DNA of 64,000 nucleotides, taken from assembly GCF_048544455.1 (NCBI RefSeq), contig NC_133537.1, forward strand, positions 15,747,541 through 15,811,540. The letters are read 5' to 3'. The position numbers were made by a program, and so were the translations under genes. The notes under the pieces were generated by a model. That model searched no databases. It was not told the DNA's origin and worked only from the letters and a program-made list of their open reading frames with translations. Positions 10,971 to 24,726 of the stretch are shown one piece after another; within the stretch, counting starts at the first letter, position 1, and every line of letters starts with the position of its first letter. Origin of the DNA: Silene latifolia. Its lineage: Eukaryota > Streptophyta > Magnoliopsida > Caryophyllales > Caryophyllaceae.

Positions 10971-13500
10971 GGAAGGGTATACAGGGTAATGGGGTTTAAT
11001 CTATTTTTTTCCTTAATTTACGTTGATAAGTCAAATTTAAGGTCTAGATAACAACATTTAAGACTAAAAGACCATTCGTAGACATCATAGATAGTCTCAA
11101 CAGCCATTGTTATTTATCTGTACAAAGCTGATAGAATGATGTTTCTAACAATTATTCTTATATTGTATTACTGCCAAATATTCGATTGATCCTTCATTGT
11201 AGTTCGTTTGATTCAAATTCATGAACCCGAAAATGGGATATAAATTATAAAAAGGAAAAATGACTTCTATTGTGTGTTAAAATTATCATTCTTTGTTGCA
11301 GTGGAAAACCAATTTTGTGAAATTAATCAAGCTCTGATACTCTTCATTCTTTTTCATCATTTTACGGGTCATTTATTGTTTCAAATGATGATCTAAATCA
11401 TTAAGGGATAGATGATCTGCAACTGTAATCGTTGTAATTGTGGAATCAAAAGAAAAAAACACCGTCACACAACTTCAGAAAGGGCATTGCTTGATGATTT
11501 TATATACTTTATACCAAACTTTATTTTAATCAATCTATTTATTCTGAAATGGACCCATGTTTGATTCGATTTGGTTCAGGCCAGATTCATTACAGTTGTG
11601 GCAGCATTCAATTTATTAAGAATAACACCTCAATAGGATTCCTATTAGTTTTTTTACTCGTGTGCATTCAGGTACTTGTGGTGTATTCACTCTGGGTGTA
11701 AACTTATGTCTAACCGTGTATAAGTTAGTTTTGCTTAACTTCTCCTAAGTTAAGTAAGCATAATTAAGTAAGATTAGTAAATGACTACTTAACATTGAAG
11801 AAAGATGCACAAAATGAAGTACTGACCCTCGCTTTATTGATTTGGAAAAGCAAGTGTTGATCGTTGCAGTTTTGGTCGTACTGCAGAGCCGATGATTTGA
11901 TTTTAAATATGCATTCAGTTTGACATTCGCAACGGTGGTGACCCAGCACAAGTACTGACTCCGTGGGCATACACTGTTATGTTTTTTTCTTGGATGGCGA
12001 ACTGATTGTATTGTGCCACTGATTTGGTCATTGCTTTTAAGCCTTTGTTTATGGCATGACTTTGTGTTTGTGCTAATATTTGGGGTTTTACGAAGCTTGC
12101 AGTTATTCATCTACAGCCCTTGGAAGTGGTTGTGGCGCTACCACGAACTACAAGTAAATATAGTATATTTTGGTTGGTTTGCATATGTGTCAATTTAAGT
12201 GTAAGATATAGATTGGATTATTTGTTCAAGTTAAAATCATTGAAAAGGAATCAAAAGTAAGGTTATAAAGGCGCTAGTAGCTAGATTCACTAAAGGTTCT
12301 CGTGACTTTATGAATCATATTTTGCTGCTAAAAAATTTATCAGCTACTCGCATCAAATTTTACTTTTTATCCCTCACCCTCTCATTCACCTTGTCGCTAT
12401 TAGTGCCCATGTGAATTAATGCACTGATTTTCTATTACTTGTGGCATGATTTTGTCTGTGGTCAAGTGTTATTTTGAGAAACTCATACCTTATCACTAAA
12501 TTTGAATGCTTTCCTCGTCACAGAGGAAGGTCTGATTCTTGTTGACCTTCTAGCTCTAAAGCTTGTTGGGAGAAAACACTTAAGGACAGCCTGGATGACA
12601 AGTAACCAACCCTTTTATCCCTCAAATTTACGTGTAAGTCGAGGTGCATATGTATTGTATGTGTCCACTGTTTTTAAATCATACTTAGGTTTATAGAATC
12701 AGGCCCAGTACTAGAACCTGGCAAGACGGAGGTTGGCGGTGTTCGAATACCGAGTTACTTTAAGAGTGGGAGTACATCCCCGAAGTTGAAGGACTATAGC
12801 TCAAATCAATAGGAGAAGATCGAGGAGATGAAGGTCGCTATTCGCATTACATTTTTCCAGAAGCCTTTTTTAAATGGGAATGTTCTTAGGGAACACGTAA
12901 TTCTAGAGGTAGTCTTAACCGCTTTAGCGATTTGTTTCTCTATACAAGACTCCAACCTTTTAAGCCAATATATGTAAATTCTTATAGGAAGGAACATATT
13001 CCTATGGCTCACTATCAGTATTAAATGTAAAACCTTCGCCTTACAATAGACCTTTGAAGATGCACACAAGATGACTAAGGCTTAAGGTAACCTGTTTTAA
13101 TGGCAGGGTTGTTCTCACTACTCATTTAGGCTAAGGCGAAAGAGTCAGGGTTGAGTGTATTTGTGGTCTTATACGACCCCTATAATCATTTTAAGGATCT
13201 GCTTCTACCAGTAAAAAATCAAAATCCATAATTGTTTTGACGGGTAAAGGATCTCTAGATAAATGTTAGTGACTATAGAGAAACATGCTTCATATGCATT
13301 GTGTGTATGGTACTTGTCTAATATGTCAATTCATCATTTGCTACTTTGATCTGTTTGGAGCTATATAGCTACTGCAATTTCAGAATTGTAAATGGTTGGT
13401 GCTTATTTATTTTGGTAAAAACAATCTCGGCAAGTCGTGGCCACAACTGCTGCTTTTTGAAAAAAACATGGGGCAAATATTAAAGAAGATAGACTAGCAC
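10971..13500. other. Gene-free host DNA
   Basis: This AT-rich stretch follows the PP2C exon. Short ORFs at 11745-12198 and 12502-12696 have no recognisable domain. It may include the old 3' flank of the PP2C locus. I see no transposon ends in it. Confidence 0.4.
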
Positions 13501-14046
13501 ATTTAAAGAACAAGTGGGTGCTCAAATAAGTCTCTAATCTAAACACAGATTAGTTCAGGCTTATCTTATCAACTTTTGGTACACTTTTGTAACGGGTGCA
13601 CACTTTCAAGCATAAGAAGGAAAGGTTTCAGGTTAAATAGCCCAAAACCAGTTGTACAGAAAGCTGTATTGGAAATAAAACTAGCAGTTAATTTCTGGGT
13701 GTACCGGATAGTAACATATGACTACTAGACAAACTATACTTTTACTCCTTACACATTCCTTACTTTGTCCCATATTAATCCTATATAGCATGTTATCGTG
13801 CCTTTATTATGACTTTGCAGTGCTGCACACTGTCCAAATTCGTGACCTAGCTGTAAAATTGTACGTTCTAACCCCTAAGTCATCCTATATGAATTTGACC
13901 ATCCAAAATATTGGAGTAAGGTGCCCGATATGTATGGTAAATGGTTGAGACCAAATTGGCAAAGTAATTGACATTCTATTCTATACGCCAACACACTATA
14001 CCTCAACAAAATTTCAGTTGGTCTTTTTTATAAACGATTAACCGAA

Positions 14047-14783
14047 TTGGGGCTCCGCTCCCGGGAACTAGAGTGGGTGCTAAAGCAAGTTTCTCTAAAC
14101 TAAAAAAGCAAGACGTTTAAAAGCTGCCTTGGTAAATTTTGGTGCACTTTTGCAACCGTTGCTTTACGAATTAACAACGATCGTCTAATGTTAGGGTTGT
14201 ACTTTATAATCTGCACAGACTTATAAATAATTAGCTCCTGGCAGTTACGGTTATTTAGAAATTAATGGCTTCTAGATGCGGATTTACTAATGTGTAAAAA
14301 TAATTAGCTTTACTGTAAATACTATGTTGTTTACTTCCTATACGTTAACTACTTTCGCCCATCATACTTCGCACAAAACAACCGCAACCGTTAGCGATAT
14401 TCCTCAAAACTTCGAAAGTACAGAAATACAAATTGGGGCTCCGCGCCCGGGAGGGCACTTTTGTAACCGTTGCTTTACAAATTAACAACAATCGTCTAAT
14501 GTTAGGGTTGTACTTTATAATCTGCACAGACTTATAAATAATTAGCTCCTGGCAGTTACCATTATTCAGAAATTAATGGCTTCTAGATGCGGATTTACTA
14601 ATGTGTAAAAATAATTAGCTTTACTGGAAATACTATGTTGTTTACTTCCTATACGTTAACTACTTTCGCCCATCATACTTCGCACAAAACAACCGCAGCC
14701 GTTAGCGATATTCCTCAAAACTTCGAAAGTACAAAAATACAAATTGGGGCTCCGCGCCCGGGAGGGCGCGGCGCAACAACTAG
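14047..14783 (+). mobile_element. Helitron-like 3' terminus, partly reiterated
   Basis: At 14751-14769 a GC-rich block gives the hairpin CCGCGCC-CGGGAG-GGCGCGG, followed by CGCAACAA and CTAG at 14780-14783, with T as the next base. A 3' hairpin, a spacer of about ten bases, CTRR and insertion before T are the hallmarks of a plant Helitron 3' end. A related GGGGCTCCGC...GGGAACTAG end occurs at 14047-14072. No RepHel coding sequence and no secure 5' TC end is seen, so this would be a non-autonomous or truncated copy. Confidence 0.5.
14144..14766 (+). repeat. 311-bp direct tandem duplication
   Basis: Unit 1 runs 14144-14454 and unit 2 runs 14455-14766; both begin GCACTTTTG and end with the GC-rich CCGCGCCCGGGAGG block. 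The units differ by only about eight substitutions on reading by eye. An older, much more diverged relative of the region just before unit 1 lies at about 13509-13592. Confidence 0.9.
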
Positions 14784-14986
14784 TCCTAGAAAAAAGAGAT
14801 AATGTGACACAAAATAAGTCTGAAAATATGTCCCCAATTAGATTAGTATGCCCAATAGATGTCTTTGTAAATCATTTTAACCTCCAATGTAGAATCGGTT
14901 CATCAAAAAATTCTTTTAAATGGGTAATGAGAATGAGAGAAAGCGATTATTCGTCCATGTCGGAAAATGCAGAACAACAAATGTGT

Positions 14987-15007
14987 TTTTTTTTTTTTTT
15001 TTTTTTT
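14987..15007 (-). other. LINE poly(A) tail
   Basis: A run of 21 T on the + strand, directly after the 5' part of the target duplication, is the minus-strand poly(A) tail. The first few T may belong to the duplication. Confidence 0.9.
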
Positions 15008-15030
15008 GGCAGCAGTAAAATCGGTTATAC

Positions 15031-16336
15031 CTAACTATCCATAGCCTTACAAGTAAGGCTATGGGCAACATTATTGAAACGTCTAGGAATATAACTAAAA
15101 GCTAAACAATGAAAAGAAGAAAAACAATCATAGATATCCTCCAAATTGCCTTTAGGAGATGGTGTGGTCGTTCCATTCTTGTAAGTTGTAAAATCAATGA
15201 TAAACAGTCCGAAGAAACCTCCAAATGTCGTAAACCCCTTTCCCGAGCCCATAGAAGCACCAAAAACACACCAAGGCCTTCAGCCTGCAATGCTGATTCT
15301 GCCTTTAATTTCCTTTCCGTGCTATTAAAAATCTCTCCATTATTAGACATAGCAATCCATCCAACTCCCGCTTTGTCCAAGGCCTTCCAACCCGCATCAA
15401 CCATCACTCGCACATGTCCACACTCACCAATCCTGCCCACAACACACACTGGGTTACTATTATGAACCCAATGTACACTAGCCCCCTCTAACGGTAGAGT
15501 ATTCCCGCCCAAGCATGAAGCTCTTTTCAGCTCAGTAATGGCTTGGATCCCAGTGCTAACAACTTGTGACCAACCGTTAAAGAACATCATAGGATGGAAG
15601 TCTACACCTTTAAAAATTATCTGATTACGAATACACCAAAGGCACCAAATTGTGGCTAAAAACCGCAGCTGTTGCTCCTCCCTACCCTCTTCCTTTTCCA
15701 AATATGATATCCAATCAATAAGCCATGTATCAATACGCAAAAAGGAGTCATGGTCCGTACGAATACCAAGCTCAGAACTAGCCCACAATCTTCGGGACAC
15801 CGGACAGTCCCTAAATAAGTGCTCCATTGTTTCAATGGCCATTTCTCCTCCCTGACAAACCTTGCAACTGGGATCAACCTCAAAATTTCTCTTCACAAAA
15901 TTAATACCCACAAAGAGAGAATTAGAAATAATCCTCCAAAGAAGAATTTTCCAAGTCGGTGGACCCGACAATTTCCATAATTTTAACTTACAAAAATTCT
16001 GTCCAACGGTACTTAGACGGCCCTTATCCTTCGGCGATCCTCTTCGTTCCATAAGGTCTTGAAATAGAATTCCATAACCACTTTTGATACCATACTGACC
16101 ATCACCATTATGTAACCAATAGACTTCATCACTAGTTTGCGTCCTACAAATAGGTTTTGCTAAAATAGCTTGAACACTTTCATCCACCAAAATAGTACGA
16201 AGGAAATCATCATTCCACGTTACCCTCACACCATGAGTACCATATAACTGTAAGTCCTTAACCATCAAGTGTCGAAGGGCCACATGATCCAGGTCCAAAC
16301 AACCTTCCTTAGGTTCCGGATATTCTCCATTAACCC
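15031..16336 (-). pseudogene. LINE ORF2 C-terminal part: zf-RVT and RNase H
   Basis: Read from the Athila insertion point leftwards. The first half has the plant LINE zinc region typical of zf-RVT (PF13966): PTWKILLWRIISNSLFVG, then CKVCQGG and ETMEHLFRDCPVSRRLW. The second half resembles the RVT_3 RNase H domain: MVDAGWKALDKAGVGWIAM, AEGLGVFLVL, SSDCLSL, and, after a frameshift near 15140, IPRRFNNVAHSLTCKA. The long open frame ends at 15102; the conserved end is in another frame and stops at 15031. The codons at the right edge continue directly from the piece at 42556-43183. Confidence 0.88.
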
Positions 16337-18411
16337 TGTTGGTATCAAGTAATACCTCGCAAGTGCACGATTTGTCGATGGACACTTTAGAGGGTCGATC
16401 CCACAAGGAGTAGGTGGACTACTAATCGTTCTAGTTCGCGAGCTTAGCTAAGTCAAACAAAAATAGAGACGTGGTAACGATCTAGCACTAACTAGCAAAT
16501 TAAAAGGCTAATAAACTAGACAAGCAAAGAATAAGTTAAAAAGGATTAAGAGTTGATCAAATAATAGGAAAGGCTAGAAATCGGTTCTCCCACGGATATA
16601 CGTAATTCCACATGTTAATTCTCTCTGCTAATCATAAGGGGTAGAAAGGTAAGGGGGATATGGCTCTAATTCGCCTAGAACCTCCCTCTCGGGTTCGCAA
16701 TAGGACACTAGCTATCCCAACTAACCCCCCTCTCGGGTTTGAAAGTCGGTATTCCTAACTCAAAACCCAACAACCCCGAAAACATGCATTTTTCCAAGGA
16801 GGTCAAGAATTTGGTCAAGGTCATTAAGCCCTCATCGTATTCCGGGTCATCCCACTCCTCCTCTCGGAGGTCGATTTCAAACGCTAGTCTAGAGGCACCC
16901 TCCCTCGGTTCTCCCTTTCGGTCTCAACCTTAGTTGGTGACAAGGTCAAATTCCGGGTATACGATTCCCAACCTAACCAACTCTCGTTGGTGGACAAGGG
17001 TCACAAATCAACACTACCCAAAAGTCAATCCTTAAACCATGTAATTCCTCTCAACTACCCTCACCAAATTCCCCAACAAATTAGCCTTTATGAGAATTAA
17101 TTAGTGAAATTACCCATACCGGGTCAAACCGAGTCCTAGAAGAAGACTACTCACTATTCATATTTCTAAAGGCAAGAGAAACAATAAAGATGGAGTCTTT
17201 AAGCATAAACATAATGGGAGGATGAATTCTACTTCTAAACATGCAACAATCCAACAACAATTATGAAGAAAGATAATTTAAACTAATAATGAGGATGATT
17301 AGACTAAAAGACACAATCTTTAATAAAAGCAACTCAAAGATTCAACCTTTAACACAAGGAAATCAAGGACTCAATCTTTGGGTGTAAATAACAAGGATGA
17401 ACAAGAGTGAAAATAACAACAATCAAACAACAAGTATGAAAATTTAACATAAACAATTAAACCAAACTTAATGGAAAAGCAAATGTAAACTAATGAAATT
17501 AGGAAGAGAAATAATACCAACTCAATAGAAAGAAAGGAATTTGGATTGAACAATAAGGAAGGAGAAACCTTCAATATTCTTACAACCCAATTTCTACTAC
17601 TAAGTATGATGTAATAATTGAAGAACTTGTCTAATTAAGGAAAGATTAACAAGGTAATTAACAAGGTTCAAACTTGGAAAGGGAAATTAATTTAGATCTG
17701 GGAGTGTGTGTACAAATGGTTAAGGGAGGGGGTATATATAGTTTGCACCAAGATTAGGGTAGGATTTGTAAATGGGCTTGAAACACGGGTATGCGCTTCC
17801 GGCCGGTCAACCGGCTGCCGGGCCTATGACCGGCTGCCGGGCTTATGACCGGGTGGGAAGTTCCTGGAAGTTGAATTATTTTTTTGATATCATCAGGTGT
17901 CCTTGGCCGGGCAACCGGCTGCCGGTCACTGACCGGCTGGGGGTACGTTGACTTCAATCTTGACTTCTGGGCTCTATGGGAACTCCCAGCCGGGTAACCG
18001 GCTGCCGGCCTTATAACCGGCTGGGAAGTTCCTGTAACTTCCTTGATTTTTCACAGCTCTTTGTTCTCCCAGTCGGGTGGCCGGCTGCCGGGCCACCGGC
18101 TGGGAATCCTCTTTGCCTAATCTTAGCTTGAATTCTATACATTTGGTGTTCCCAGCCGGCCGACCGGCTGCCGGCCTACCGGCTGGGAATACTTCTCAGT
18201 TTCAATTCATCCTTCTTCCATGCTTAGTTGAGTGGGCTCTTCTTCTATCTTCAATTCTCCCATTCTCGCCTCAATTCCTGCAAGGGAGGTACAATATAAT
18301 AGACATGGGGATTGGGACATGAATTGCAAGCAAGAACGTATAAAACCGTCTCAAATGGAGTCGGAAAGCATGAGAATAGGGGGAAAAAAGGTGCAAAATG
18401 ATCATATATCA
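16337..18411 (-). repeat. Athila 3' LTR
   Basis: On the + strand it starts TGTTGGTATCAAG and ends GATCATATATCA. The stretch 17790-18190 is built from many CCGGCTGCCGG-type palindromes. Apart from that block it is nearly identical to the right LTR. Confidence 0.95.
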
Positions 18412-21400
18412 AACCTCCCCACACTTGAACATTACTTGTCCCCGAGTAAGTCCTCAACCAATGTACAAGGCACTACTAAGATAGATATGGAGAGTAGGTG
18501 GACAATATAAGAATCACTCAACTAAGCTACTAACTAAGTCGATCGAGTATTAGCGCACTCAACGCCCCTTCAACTCACAATTTGATACCCATGAGGGAAG
18601 AGTGCCCTATTGCAAGGCAAGTTGGGTCTTGCTACAAAATTGTGACGCATCTATCATGAAAGCACGTAATCAATCAATAGAATGCATCTAACAAAATGGT
18701 CCACTTTCCTCATCTAAGTGGCCGGATTTTTCAAACAACAAAACACGGTCTTGGTCGGGAGTACCGTCTCAGAAGTGCCAATGGAGGTGCCAACCCCCTA
18801 AGCATGGCTCAAGCAACCCTAGTGTGACCAATGCTCAAGAAACGAATTCAAGAGCGGGGTAAGGGGAAGTAGGCAAGTCCGCCGAGAATTACTAAACTGA
18901 TACGAGATTCAACCCAAAGACCCATGACCAAGGGGACCTAGGCAACGACATCCTCACGGTTTTCACTCGTCACTCATTGAAAGAACAAGGTGATTTTTGT
19001 GATAAATAGTAACCGAAATCACTCTCCTAACTTGACTAGCGAAAACGTGCCCGCAATATAATGTGTAAGACCGTCCTATGTCCAATGAAATGCAAACAAT
19101 GGTAAAATGCACACAATATGAAACAAAGGGTTGTAACGGGGCTAGGGAGTAGGTCGAAACGGGATTGGTGCAAGCACCGTTTGGATATGTGGGGTTCAAA
19201 TCAAGAATTGCCGACACATCATAACCCATTTCTTATTACAACACATAAGACACAACTATGCCCTAACCTAGCATGGATCACCAAAACTATGCAAAAATTG
19301 CATAAACCCAACTTAAATTGGAAAAATTTGAAAGTACTCCTCTTATTTCAACAAATGGTAACGTCTACACCATAACAAAGGCTTAGTTTCCCAAGCCATG
19401 CAAAAAATGTGTAAACCCGACTCATTTTGGAAAAACATCAATTTGCCCTTTTATTTAGCAACGACTTTTTCTACCCCGTTTAATGATGAGGAGGGGTGTT
19501 GCTTGCCTTTTTCTTTTCTTGACAACATATATACAACACGCATGACTCATTCTTTTGGTTTTTTTCATGACTTTTTCACTTTTCTATTTTGTTTTTCATT
19601 TCTTTTTCAAAACCTCTTATTTATTTACAATGCCGAAAACACCAAGCTTTTGACCCGAGTGGACATGTATACTATCCACCATCGTGACCCAAATAACCTC
19701 CTACAACACAACTACAAAACCGACCAATTCTTGATTAAGGAGGGGTGGTTATGGGATGTAGCTATTTTGGTGGGTTGCCAAATGGAAAGGCCAAAGCTCA
19801 AAGGGGTGAAACAAAAAGGGAGATGATGGAGGGGAGAAAAACAAGGCTATTTGGCTATGTGAGGTTCATATGCAAACGGACTTTTGCTTCATATCATGTG
19901 CACAAAAATGTAATGCAATTTCACAATCTAAGGACGAAATGACACACTTATGCGTCTTGATGTGACACGCCTCGCGAGGAGACCTACTCTCAAAGCTAGA
20001 TGAGGGCAGGGTATGAATGTACCCACCCTAGGAGGCTCTACCTTTTCCTTTGAGTAGCTAAGTCGAGCCTAAGGTCTAGTCTACGGCCCTAGGTCTCACA
20101 AGATCGGTCTAAACTCATTGGTCAAGCCCGCCTCCCTTGGTTAACTAAGAGGTCACGGGTGCGAGTCACGGGGAGGGGAAAGGCACAATTGGGCACAATA
20201 ACTCATCATGGGGGTACTTAGTTCCCTTCCTAGACCATGTTCATGCAAAACATTTATTTACAAACGGATGCGAGACTTCAAATTAAAAAACATGTATATA
20301 CAAAAACATATGCATGCGAGAATTGAACATAACAAGGATAGAAACAAGTCAACTGAACCTAACAGCACATCAATCACCATTAATCCAACAGTTCCCCAAA
20401 GGAACATCCAAGGCACAAAAACTCGTCCTCCTCCATATTATACAACAATATATGTGGACAAGGCCCTCGGGAACTGCGTCCGCGGGATCCACGCTAGGCA
20501 TAATCGACTCGAGGTTCTTTCGAATCGAATTAAGACATATTAGAGTCGCCACCAAGTTCTTTGGGAACTTGGAACCGTTCAAGTCAACTTTACACCTTTC
20601 ATCGAAAAGCATAAAGCCAATCGACTACGAGTGATTAAAGATAAAGACTTGTACCCTATATCACTCGATTTGAATGACTCTCGTAATCCAATGGTATTTA
20701 GACGGATCCACAAACCATAGATCTTGAGTAAGGGGTGAGGGTACGTGTTGGGAAGCCCATAAGGACACCCAACCCCGCCCGTCAATAACGGCCTCTACTA
20801 AGTCAAGTGTCGGAGTTCAAACAAGGTCATAGCTACTACGATATATGATATGCAAACGTTGTTTTAACCCTATCATGTGAAGTTTCTATGTCGATTTAGA
20901 TGCAACTAAACTAACTTTGTCAAAGTTGTAATTTAGCATGTGGGTTGATTGATCTAACAACATACAAAACAAAGCAAACAAGGCTTAAGGGGGAATGGGG
21001 GAGCCGTTGGGATCTACCTATTACAAACCAGGCATTTCATGCCGACACAACAATAAATTAAAGATACAACTCGATCTAAATACAATTGCTACATACGGAA
21101 CCATACACGACACAAAACACGGCCATTCGGCCTAGAAAACCGTGCACAAAGGGGGTGACTCACGGCCTACATGACACACGGCCTTGGGTCACTCCTCGTA
21201 ATGCGTGCTTTCACTTAATCTTATCGAATTAGACATAGGGCTACGCACCAAAGCATGCATTAGCATAAACCGGGCCATGTTGCTTTAAACAACATGCGGT
21301 TTACTACGCTCCTACAAGCATTGGGGAACAACCGTCTAACCAAACAAGACTAAGGTTTTTTGAAAGAGGTTTTTGACTCGATAAAAGAAAACTAACTCGA

Positions 21401-23460
21401 AAATTACAACTCGATAAACAAACTATAAATTACAAGCTACAAAACAACAAAGAACAAATGATAAACAAGGAAAGAAGAACGAAATGAGAAAGACGGGAGA
21501 CACGGCCAACTCACGGCCCAAACCAACGGCCACCCTCACGGCCAAGACAAGGCCAACCTAGTTCCTAAGTTAGGTTCATTGGTTAGATCGAATGATTGCG
21601 AAACGGATTAGAAAACGAGTTAAAAAACAAGTTATAAAACAGGTTGATCGATTGAGAAGAAACGCGCGAGTGTGTATTCTACACGGCCTAAAGGGTCCAA
21701 TTAGGTCACAATATCATAAGATTAATGCTTACTCGTCGAGTGTTAATAGGAAGGTGCTAATCACGCACTCCTATGCTAGCGAGAAATCAAGTGATAAGAA
21801 AGATGTATTCAATTAGGTTATAGAATTGTTAATCGATTTTAAAAGCTATGTCGATGCCACCTAACATGTCTAATTAGGTTATTAAATTGATCTAATGTCG
21901 TCTAACTATGTCATATGTTAACAATCAGAGGTTAAACTAACATACAACGGATCCTAGGGTATGTCGAATTGGCCGAAACAACAAAGGGGTCAAAAGCGAA
22001 GAGCGAAGTTAGAAACTCGTTTTATTTATGCCCTACCTTGAACACGAGGATATGTAAATGAGACGGGGGTGTACGACCGACTGAAGTAGCGGTTTATTTT
22101 CCCATCTCAAGTCAACGCGGGTGTTCATGGTGGTACTTTAACTCATACTCGGACTAAACTAGTTTCATAGTTAATTTAACGATAAACAAAACGATAAACG
22201 CAATAAAACGAGACAATAAAAAACAAACATAAAACAAACGAAATAAAAGAGAAAAGAGGAGGATTTGATGCACCCTCAACCTACATGTATCTTTGACACC
22301 GTCTTGGGTCGTAATCGATGGTAGATTTTATCTCGAGAGGCCGTCGTCGACGAAGAAATAAAGCAACACGCGTTTTTTGACAAATCTGGACAGCAACTTT
22401 CAAACGATGATATCTCCCTCGTTTCACGACGAAAATTCGATTTAAAAGATGTTTTGAAAACTAGAAAGAGAGAAGAACAGGGATCTTAAAGCAACCCCTG
22501 CTCGTTTTGGGTTATTGGGCACGAAAAACGAGCACAAACAGAACTGGACAGACAAGAACAAACCGCGAAAACAGAGTGTATAACACTCTGTTTTTCGAGA
22601 GATTTCGTGTACTCTCAAGGGCAATTTGGCTCGTAAATCTTTATCTAATGTGTAGATGGATGTTATGTGGTTAATTAGGAACAAGAAACTCGAGTTTTGA
22701 TGGAGGTTTGAGGGAGGAACGAATTGTTTTTCGAGGAGGACACACAAACAGTTTCAGTTTGTATGTCGGTTTTGTGGAGGGTTTTTGAGAGGCAATTAGG
22801 GTTTGTTTCTGAGGTTTAAAGCTTGTGAGTGATGGTAGGATGTAGGGAGAACTTATAGGAATGAATGTATGGTGAAGGGGTGGTATTTATAAGGAGTTAA
22901 AGTAGGGTAAAAGAGAGGGAGAGGCAGTCGGGCCTGCTCACGCATAGCTGCTGTCCAGCAGCTTTTGTGAGGGTTTGAGAGGGGTTTTCTTGGTGATTAA
23001 GCTAGGGTAATAAGGGTAGGATACTAGGGTATGGGTTAGGGTTAATGAGTACGGATTTTGGTGGTATTTGGAGCGGGTTTTGGGCTCAAAACAGGGGGGC
23101 TGCTCGTGTATATGCGGGCTGTTTGGGGGGTGTTTGGGATGGAATTTGGGCCGTGGTTATGGGGGTTCGAACTGGGTTGGATGGGTAGAGGCTTAGGTTG
23201 GTTAGTGTACTCGAGATTCGTGCCAACTCGTAAAGGAAACGGGCTCAAAAATCGAGCTAAAATCGAGCTCAAAAACACATGTTTAAAACGAGTTTTCTTC
23301 GCTTTTTAAATCGATTTTTCAAATCAATTAACACATTAAAATAAATGATTTTTCAAATCAAATATACTCATAAAATGATTTTTCAAATCAAATATTTATT
23401 TTATTTTCAATAAAATAAACTCAAGAAAATAAATTCAAAACAAAATAAAATAAATTGAAA

Positions 23461-23613
23461 TCACCTTAAAAAAGACTTTAATTTAAATATCATTTAAATT
23501 AATAAAATGAACTCACTTAAAAAAAACATTAATTTAAATATCATTTAAAATAATAAAAAATGAATTCACTTAAAAAAAACATTAATTTAAATATCATTTA
23601 AATTAATAGAATA
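23461..23613. repeat. About 53-bp tandem repeat, 3 copies
   Basis: Units begin TCACTTAAAAAA and contain AATTTAAATATCATTTAAA, at 23461-23512, 23513-23565 and 23566-23613. It follows a shorter reiteration of ATGATTTTTCAAATCAAATA at about 23340-23395. All are extremely AT-rich. Confidence 0.75.
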
Positions 23614-23877
23614 CTTCATCGACGACGCCCATTCTACCTCGTAAACGAGCTCCAAATAATGACAATGACAACTAAAGAATACATGTGTCCTATCATCATC
23701 GGGTGTTTGTCGGGTTCTCTATAAATTCCAATATCGACGGATACGGGTATCTACAATATAAAAAGAGAGAGAATGGAAAAGGAGAAAGAGATAGGAACGT
23801 GTATACCAAGCGGTCTTCTAGTCTCCTTTTTGCCTCAAATGGTTGATGCCTATGCCAAAGGTTAGCCAACAAACAAC

Positions 23878-23897
23878 ATATATATATATATATATAC
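23878..23897. repeat. (TA)n microsatellite
   Basis: An alternating TA run of about 20 bases inside the Athila non-coding region. Confidence 0.9.
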
Positions 23898-24195
23898 AAT
23901 GCAATATTTTTGTAATTTTTTGAGTTTTTTTCAATTTTTAAGCATTTTTTTGATTTTTTATCAAATTTACAAGTATAAACAAATATGAACAAATATTCAC
24001 AAGAGTGGATATTTCCCTCCCCAAACTTGAGATGTACATTGTCCTCAATGGACAAAAGCATAGGGAGTGAATAAGAAAAAGAAAAGAACATATTTTTGGA
24101 TTTTTTGATTTTTGAAAATAAAAATAACATATTTTTGGTATTTTGTTTTTGAAAATTAAAAGGACATATTTTTGGTGTTTTTCAATATATGAATT

Positions 24196-24217
24196 CCCCC
24201 CCCCCCCCCCCCCCCCT

Positions 24218-24279
<62 letters not shown>
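24196..24279. repeat. (C)n followed by (AC)n microsatellite
   Basis: About 20 consecutive C, a short CTCCC break, then about 29 AC dinucleotides. The CA run is read as poly-Cys/Val in an antisense ORF, which is an artefact. Confidence 0.95.
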
Positions 24280-24280
<1 letters not shown>

Positions 24281-24726
24281 ATTTATTTACATTAATTCCA
24301 AATGGAAATAAATGTGTGGAGGAAATTAAAAATGAAAATGCATGTTTTTGGTTTTTTTTAGGCCCTCCCCACACTTATTTATAGACATGGGAGGGCATTT
24401 AGAGAAATAAAAGAACATGTTTTTGTTGGTTTTAGTCATTTTTTCAAATTTTTAGTTGGTTTTTTAAATGAGAATGCAATGCATGCTCTATTCTATATGC
24501 AATAATTAAATTACAATGCGAGTTATACTAAGTGAAGCAATGTCTAAATGTGACAATATATTACAAATTTGAAAGCTAATGCAATCCTAGATGAATGCAA
24601 TTATGTGAATTTCTAACTAAATGCATGCGAAAAATTAAACATGAATGAGAAAATTTGGATTAAGGGAGAGATCATACTTGTCATTTTGGATTGAAAGGGA
24701 GGGAGTGGAGCCCTCATTACTAGGCT

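Larger units (their letters stand above)
18412..24720 (-). other. Athila 3' non-coding region with PPT
   Basis: About 6.3 kb lies between the env-like ORF and the 3' LTR with no supported gene. The polypurine tract GTGTGGGGAGG (minus strand, about 18412-18424) precedes the LTR; a similar ACTTGAGATG / CCCTCCCCACACTT style block recurs near 24010 and 24360. Short ORFs at 19400-19830, 20210-20630 and 23040-23310 have no recognisable domain. Long untranslated 3' regions are usual in Athila. Simple repeats inside are listed separately. Confidence 0.6.

Noticed and set aside
12735-12760. tRNA-like T-arm (GGTGTTCGAATACCG)
   Set aside because: There is no acceptor stem, D-arm or anticodon arm at proper spacing; also no A box for a SINE.
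17754-17957. Pro/Arg-rich ORF in the Athila LTR
   Set aside because: Produced by CCGGCTGCCGG palindromes; absent from the partner LTR.
23938-24276. Cys/Val-repeat ORF on the minus strand
   Set aside because: Translation of the (AC)n and (C)n microsatellite.
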